From Rhabdochlamydiaceae bacterium (GTDB lineage Bacteria; Chlamydiota; Chlamydiia; Chlamydiales; Rhabdochlamydiaceae), in assembly GCA_027365315.1 (NCBI GenBank), contig DAHXNQ010000037.1:1-39208 (forward strand): a stretch of DNA of 39,208 nt. Reading direction: 5' to 3'. This document shows, in pieces, positions 35,718-39,208 of this stretch. The notes under the pieces were generated by a model. It was not told the origin of the DNA and did no database searches. It saw only the letters and a program-made list of their open reading frames with translations. The position numbers and the translations under genes were made by a program. Numbering within the stretch: the stretch's first letter is position 1; every line of letters begins with the position of its first letter.

Positions 35718-37055
35718 CTATACCAGAGCTGCCTCTTTTCTTCGCTCAATCACAGCTCCTAGCGAAGCGAGCTTGGCGACAGCATCCTCGTAGCCCCGGT
35801 CGATATAGTCTACCCCCGAGAGCAGGCTGGTCCCCTCGGCCACCAGGGCGGCAATGAGGTAGGCGTAGCCCCCGCGCAGGTCGGGGATGGTGATCTCCTG
35901 CCCCACCAGTTTGGTGGCGCCTCCGATGACAGCGCTATGAAGATGGCCCTGGCAGGCGAAGCGGCAGCTGCCGCCCAGACAGTCGGAGAAGAGCTGGATC
36001 GAAGCTCCCATCCGGTTTAAGGTGTCGGTATAGCCAAAGCGATTTTCGTAGAGCGTTTCGTGCACCACACTGCTTCCTGCAGCTTGAGTCAGCAGCGCCA
36101 CAAAGGGCTGCTGCCAGTCGGTGAGAAAGCCTGGATGGACATCGGTGGTGAGATGAATCCCCCCGCGCAGAGGCCCCTTGTGAAAGAAGCGAATCCCATC
36201 ACTCTTCACCTCGAAGCCGGCGTTCATCTCCTGCAGCTGCGCTAAAAAAGGGAGCAGCGTGCGCTGATCGGCCTGCTCGACCAGCACATCTCCCTTCGTC
36301 GCCAAAGCTGCCATCGCCAGCGAAGCAGCCTCAATCCGATCGGGGATCACCGCATGCTGCACCTCTTTCATCTCCTGCACACCCACCACGCGAAGAGTGC
36401 GATCTCCCTGGAAGCTGATGATCACCCCCAGCTTCTGCAGAAAGAGAATCAGGTCGATCACCTCCGGTTCGAGCGCTACTCCCTGTATGATGGTGGTGCC
36501 GCGCGCTCTCGAGGAGGCGAGAAGTGCATTTTCGGTGGCGCCCACAGAGGGGAATGGAAGTACAATCCGCGCACCTTGCAGCCCCTCTTTCGCCCTGGCC
36601 ACATAGATCTTTCCCAGCTCCGACTGGCTCTTTTCGATGGTAGCACCGAGAGCCTCTAGCGCAGCGAGATGAAAATCGACCGGACGTTTACCAATTTTAC
36701 AGCCGCCCGAGGTGGGGATCACCACCTCCTCGCGCGTTCTGCCCAGCAGAGCCCCCATCAGCAGAATGGGGATGCGGTTGGCTCCCGAGAAGCGCTGCGG
36801 CACGCAGCTTGTCTTCAGCTCCTTTGTCTGGATCTCGATCACACCCTCAGCTCTGTCCCACAGCACCTCGCTGCCCAGCTCACGACAGAGATCGAGCGTC
36901 ACCGCCACCTCGTTGATGCTAGGGACGTTGGTGAGAGTGCAGCGCTTATCCGAGAGAAGCGAGGCGACTAGCTGTTTGGTCACAGCATTTTTGGCCCCAC
37001 CGATGCGCACCTGTCCTTGTAGCGCCCTTCCCCCTTCAATGCGAATCAGTTCCAT
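35718..37055 (-). CDS. murA: UDP-N-acetylglucosamine 1-carboxyvinyltransferase
   Basis: MELIRIEGGRALQGQVRIGGAKNAVTKQLVASLL..., GGCKIGKRPVDFHLAALEALGA, VHPGFLTDWQQPFVALLTQA. The ORF-track N-terminus overruns into the divergent ddl. Confidence 0.95.
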   Translation of the reverse strand: MELIRIEGGRALQGQVRIGGAKNAVTKQLVASLLSDKRCTLTNVPSINEVAVTLDLCRELGSEVLWDRAEGVIEIQTKELKTSCVPQRFSGANRIPILLMGALLGRTREEVVIPTSGGCKIGKRPVDFHLAALEALGATIEKSQSELGKIYVARAKEGLQGARIVLPFPSVGATENALLASSRARGTTIIQGVALEPEVIDLILFLQKLGVIISFQGDRTLRVVGVQEMKEVQHAVIPDRIEAASLAMAALATKGDVLVEQADQRTLLPFLAQLQEMNAGFEVKSDGIRFFHKGPLRGGIHLTTDVHPGFLTDWQQPFVALLTQAAGSSVVHETLYENRFGYTDTLNRMGASIQLFSDCLGGSCRFACQGHLHSAVIGGATKLVGQEITIPDLRGGYAYLIAALVAEGTSLLSGVDYIDRGYEDAVAKLASLGAVIERRKEAALV

Positions 37056-37076
37056 CTCACCTCTCCTCGTCTCTAT

Positions 37077-37106
37077 TTGGATCTTACAGACGGCTTGTGT
37101 TATACA
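37077..37106 (+). promoter_or_regulatory. Candidate sigma66/sigma70-type promoter for ddl (TTGGAT-17-TTATAC)
   Basis: -35-like and -10-like boxes at 17-bp spacing in the 76-bp murA/ddl divergent intergenic. Confidence 0.35.
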
Positions 37107-37131
37107 AAAGCTCTTCGAGGGGAGATTTTCT

Positions 37132-38157
37132 ATGAAGAGATTGCGAGTTGGATTGCTCTTCGGGGGTAGATCAGCAGAACATGATGTGTCGGTGGTTTCC
37201 ATGCGCAAAGTGGTCAGTTCTCTAGACTCTGCGCGCTACCAACTGGTACCCATTTTCATCGATCGCCAAGGAAGATTTCAGCTGCCGGGAAACGAACCCT
37301 TCTCCTCCATGCTGGCGCCCGAAGTGCTGGCCGAACTTTCGTCTCTCGATGTCGCCTTTCTCGCCCTCCATGGCAGCTATGGCGAAGATGGAGCGATGCA
37401 GGGATTTCTCAAAACCATCGGCATCCCCTTCATCGGCTGCGATCTTCTCGCTTCGGCCATCGCCATGGACAAGGATATGGCCAAGCGGCTGCTGCGCGAC
37501 TCTGGACTCGATGTAGTGCCCTGGCTATTGCTGAAGCGAGGAGAGTCTATCGAGGCCTCCACCGTCGAAGAGAAGCTGAGCTTTCCCGTCGTGGTGAAGC
37601 CCTGTTCGCTTGGTTCCACCATCGGCGTCAGCAAAGTCCACAGCGCCGCTACACTGGACGAAGCGATCGCCATAGCCTTCCACTACGATCACAAGATTCT
37701 GATCGAGGAGGCCATCTTTGGTCGCGAGATCGAATGCTCACTCTTCGGCAGCAACCACTCCATCCACTGCTCTCTTCCAGGTGAACTGATCCTCAAAGAG
37801 GAGCTGCACAGCTACGACTCCAAATATCTGCCAGGCGCCTCCGAGCTTCTGGTGCCGCCACCCCTTCCCGCATCGGAAATCCAGCGCATTCAGCAGACAG
37901 CGCTAAAGGCCTACCAGGCGCTCGGCTGCGAGGGGCTCGCCCGCGTCGACTTTTTCTATACAGATGAGGGCAGACTCTTTGTGAATGAGGTCAACACACT
38001 GCCCGGCCTCACCCCTACAAGTGGCTATCCCCAGATGTGGGAAGCCTCACAGGTCAGCTTCTCCCAGATTGCCGAAACAGTCATCGAACTTGCTCTAGAA
38101 AGATCGAGACGAGACAATTCTCTCTCCCGCGAACGAGAAGAGAGGGTAGAGAGGTGA
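37132..38157 (+). CDS. ddl: D-alanine--D-alanine ligase, stand-alone
   Basis: MKRLRVGLLFGGRSAEHDVSVVS, LHGSYGEDGAMQGFLKTIGIPFIGCD, VVKPCSLGSTIGVSKV, FVNEVNTLPGLTPTSGYPQMWEA. Confidence 0.95.
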   Translation: MKRLRVGLLFGGRSAEHDVSVVSMRKVVSSLDSARYQLVPIFIDRQGRFQLPGNEPFSSMLAPEVLAELSSLDVAFLALHGSYGEDGAMQGFLKTIGIPFIGCDLLASAIAMDKDMAKRLLRDSGLDVVPWLLLKRGESIEASTVEEKLSFPVVVKPCSLGSTIGVSKVHSAATLDEAIAIAFHYDHKILIEEAIFGREIECSLFGSNHSIHCSLPGELILKEELHSYDSKYLPGASELLVPPPLPASEIQRIQQTALKAYQALGCEGLARVDFFYTDEGRLFVNEVNTLPGLTPTSGYPQMWEASQVSFSQIAETVIELALERSRRDNSLSREREERVER

Positions 38158-38651
38158 AGCCTCCCATCATCCGCACCGGTCTTGGCCAAGATAGCCACCG
38201 TTTTTTAGGGCCCGAATCCTCCAAGCCCTGCATCATCGGCGGCCTGCTCTTCGAGGAGCATCCTGGCCTGTCCAGCGACTCAGATGGCGATGTCCTGCTG
38301 CACGCCATCTGTAACGCCATCACCTCCCTCACCGGAGTGCCCATTCTAGAAGGCATCGCCCACGATCTCTGCAAGAAAGATGGCATCACCGACAGCCAGG
38401 TCTATCTCAAGCATGCCCTCGCCACCCTCGGCTCCCAAACTATCCAGCACGTCGCCCTCAGCATCGAAGGCAAGCGCCCCCGTCTGCAAGAGCACCTACC
38501 CGCCCTGCGCGAAAAGATCGCCTCCCTCCTCGGCCTCTCCATCTCTCAGGTGGGCATCACCGCCATCTCAGGCGACGGCCTGACCGACTTCGGCTGCGGC
38601 GATGGCCTCCATTGCCTCTGCCTCCTCACCACCTCCGAACAGATAGTTTAA
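38154..38651 (+). CDS. ispF: 2-C-methyl-D-erythritol 2,4-cyclodiphosphate synthase (GTG start, GTGA overlap with ddl)
   Basis: RTGLGQDSHRFL, IIGGLLFEEHPGLSSDSDGDVLLHAICNAI, GLTDFGCGDGLHCLCLL. Confidence 0.9.
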   Translation: MKPPIIRTGLGQDSHRFLGPESSKPCIIGGLLFEEHPGLSSDSDGDVLLHAICNAITSLTGVPILEGIAHDLCKKDGITDSQVYLKHALATLGSQTIQHVALSIEGKRPRLQEHLPALREKIASLLGLSISQVGITAISGDGLTDFGCGDGLHCLCLLTTSEQIV

Positions 38652-38887
38652 AGTATTTTTTTACAGTATCTGTTTGACGTTTTCCATTGTAGATATATCC
38701 CAGTTGCATAAATAAGAACTGTTATCAGACTAAGAAGAAAGTTTCATTCGTTCGAGCAAGCTTATGCTGTGAGAGTGGACCGTCTTCGACCGTGATGAAT
38801 CCATCCTTGTCGTCCGGGTGTGCACAGCACTACCCGGCGCGACTACGGAGCGCTCGCGACCTCGCAGCTTCTGCCTTCTTTAACCAG

Positions 38888-39046
38888 CCTTGAGTCGCAG
38901 GCGCGTAAAAGCCAAGCGATGATGACTTGCTGCGGAGAGCATCTAGCGCCCCCGCTCCGCAGCTTTATGCGTTTGCGCGGGGGCGCTATCTATCTCCCCT
39001 CGCTGGCGTCCTCATCGCTTGGCTTTTACGCGCCTGCGACTCAAGG
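38888..39046. repeat. Palindromic element with perfect 35-bp inverted repeats and nested inner hairpins
   Basis: CCTTGAGTCGCAGGCGCGTAAAAGCCAAGCGATGA (38888-38922) is the exact reverse complement of 39012-39046. Inner TAGCGCCCCCGC (38944-38955)/GCGGGGGCGCTA (38977-38988). Confidence 0.9.
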
Positions 39047-39128
39047 TGCTGATCATCTTTGGGCCGAAGGCATCAGCTGCGATCTCGTCTTCGCTTGGAT
39101 TCCTCTTTGTCGTAGTCCGGTCTATTGG

Positions 39129-39208
39129 GCGGCTCCGCCGCAGATATAGACGACCACTTCGCGGTCGCAAGCCGCTTTCAGCGGCTTTTGGTAGTGCGGC
39201 GGAGCCGC
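39129..39208. repeat. Second palindromic element: 14-bp inverted repeat enclosing two further hairpins, at the window end
   Basis: GCGGCTCCGCCGCA (39129-39142) vs TGCGGCGGAGCCGC (39195-39208). Inside are CGACC..GGTCG and AAGCCGCT-TTC-AGCGGCTT. Confidence 0.85.

Noticed and set aside
36712-37131. N-terminal 140-aa extension of Ddl in the ORF track
   Set aside because: Lies antisense to murA; real Ddl begins at MKRLRVGLLFGG.
38820-39149. 109-aa + strand ORF at the right end
   Set aside because: Covers the palindromic repeats; translation is dictated by inverted repeats, no independent coding evidence.

Overview
The window looks like a chromosomal segment of a member of the Chlamydiota. The rho-coaE-polA-sppA block, a nucleotide (ATP/ADP) translocase, pgsA, the dnaQ/tsaE/CT538-like trio and leucine dehydrogenase are all present in arrangements I recall from Chlamydia. 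The family is uncertain, though it appears environmental rather than Chlamydiaceae. Most of the window is housekeeping: dnaB, rho, coaE, polA, sppA, pgsA, NTT, pgk, argS, epmB-like, murA, ddl, ispF and a tRNA-Ser(GCU).

Accessory or unusual content:
(1) a qNOR-type nitric oxide reductase behind an AT-rich dyad;
(2) a 139-aa mini-intein in DnaB;
(3) a very large repeat-rich autotransporter with a ~0.5 kb internal duplication;
(4) a protein with the full motif layout of type II phosphatidylinositol 4-kinases, overlapping an OppA-like gene that has no canonical start codon in front of its signal peptide;
(5) a ~185 bp MITE-like element with 37-bp terminal inverted repeats, next to a possibly frameshifted gene;
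(6) a dense cluster of nested palindromes at the right end of the window.

All calls come from reading the sequence and the supplied ORF track. No database search was run. Synteny statements are from memory.
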